Under the pieces are notes generated by a model. That model did no database searches. It was not told the origin of the DNA and saw only the letters and a program-made list of their open reading frames with translations. DNA of 52,743 nucleotides from Pseudomonadota bacterium (lineage in GTDB: Bacteria > Pseudomonadota > Gammaproteobacteria > Steroidobacterales > Steroidobacteraceae), in NCBI GenBank assembly GCA_023423065.1, contig JAFAGC010000004.1, positions 1 to 52,743 on the forward strand, written 5' to 3'. Of this stretch, positions 52,502-52,743 are shown piece by piece. Position 1 is the first letter of the stretch. The number at the start of each line of letters is the position of its first letter. The position numbers and the translations under genes were made by a program.

Positions 52502-52743
52502 TCGGCTCGCAACCTTCAATTCGCGCTCCAGATCGTCGAGCAGCGACTGCACGTCCATTTCGCTGGTTTCGTCGAGCGAGATGGCGCCGTCTTCGTCGAG
52601 GTCGATCTTCGTGATGCCCGGATTCGCCTTCTCGAGCTCCTCGAGCAGGTTCTGCGCTTTCTGGTGTTCCTGCAGCAGCCGGCGGCTCTGCGCCACCAGC
52701 TTCTTGTGCTGCAGTCCCTGCAGGATCGTCGCCTGCAGTTCCT
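52499..52743 (-). CDS. Unrecognised acidic helical protein, C-terminal part (5' end beyond window)
   Basis: The frame is open to the window edge, so only the last ~80 residues are visible. They are mostly charged helix (HKKLVAQSRRLLQEHQKAQNLLEELEKA), probably coiled coil, then an acidic stretch (KIDLDEDGAISLDE) and a final helix (VQSLLDDLERELKVASR). A GTG at 52696 could start a 65-residue protein, but the upstream residues (ELQATILQGLQHKKL) continue the same helical character, favouring a longer gene. I do not recognise the family. Confidence 0.55.
   Translation of the reverse strand, partial: ELQATILQGLQHKKLVAQSRRLLQEHQKAQNLLEELEKANPGITKIDLDEDGAISLDETSEMDVQSLLDDLERELKVASR

Overview
This window reads as chromosomal core DNA of a GC-rich (about two-thirds G+C by eye) gammaproteobacterium. 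The order rpoE-rseA-rseB-glutaredoxin-lepA-lepB-DUF4845-rnc-era-recO-pdxJ-acpS is a classic gammaproteobacterial block. The nagZ ... csiV-mfd ... lol ... comEC-exbB-exbD-msbA-lpxK-kdsB ... rne/rluC ... maf/yceD-rpmF-plsX-fabH order resembles Pseudomonas/Xanthomonas chromosomes. An SDHAF4-like gene at the head of the sdh operon, and stop-to-stop repeat elements beginning AATGGGGACA, point to a deep branch near Xanthomonadales/Nevskiales/Steroidobacterales. That placement is inference; no rRNA or tRNA gene was seen.

Layout. 1-2.3 kb: tail of a DUF2339 membrane protein and a DUF3999 protein. 2.3-3.2 kb: ygfZ on the minus strand. 3.2-7.6 kb: SDHAF4-sdhCDAB-sdhE-cptA, with a diverged ~100-bp tandem duplication between sdhB and sdhE. 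7.7-10.4 kb: envelope-stress sigma factor, its regulators and a glutaredoxin-like protein, behind a probable sigma-E promoter. 10.5-21 kb: lepA, an unusual lepB, then RNA, repair, cofactor and cell-wall recycling genes. 21-22.5 kb: a PAS/degenerate-GGDEF protein followed by repeat element copy 1. 22.5-30.9 kb: csiV and mfd on the minus strand, then lolC-lolE-lolD and DUF2062. 31-38.8 kb: comEC, exbBD, msbA, lpxK, Trm112-like, kdsB, MOSC. 38.8-44.2 kb: an accessory-looking block (repeat copy 2, TPR-GGDEF cyclase, lipoprotein, PKD metallopeptidase lipoprotein). 44.4-52.7 kb: ptp, rne/rluC, maf/yceD, rpmF-plsX-fabH.

Much of the coding is envelope biogenesis: lipoprotein export (Lol), LPS core and lipid A (MsbA, LpxK, KdsB), signal peptide removal (LepB), phospholipid and fatty-acid initiation (PlsX, FabH, AcpS), peptidoglycan recycling (NagZ), and sigma-E stress sensing. 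Genes are densely packed, and many neighbours share a four-base ATGA or GTGA overlap, so translational coupling is widespread.

Most notable: a signal peptidase I whose N-terminal two-helix module occurs four times; two ~510-bp elements with 42-bp terminal inverted repeats, each lodged exactly between converging stop codons; a PAS-GGDEF protein with a wrecked catalytic motif but an intact c-di-GMP I-site; a ComEC with a degenerate metallo-beta-lactamase domain; a near-leaderless promoter at yceD; and a stem-loop filling the rpmF-plsX junction. I found no CRISPR array, prophage or defence island.
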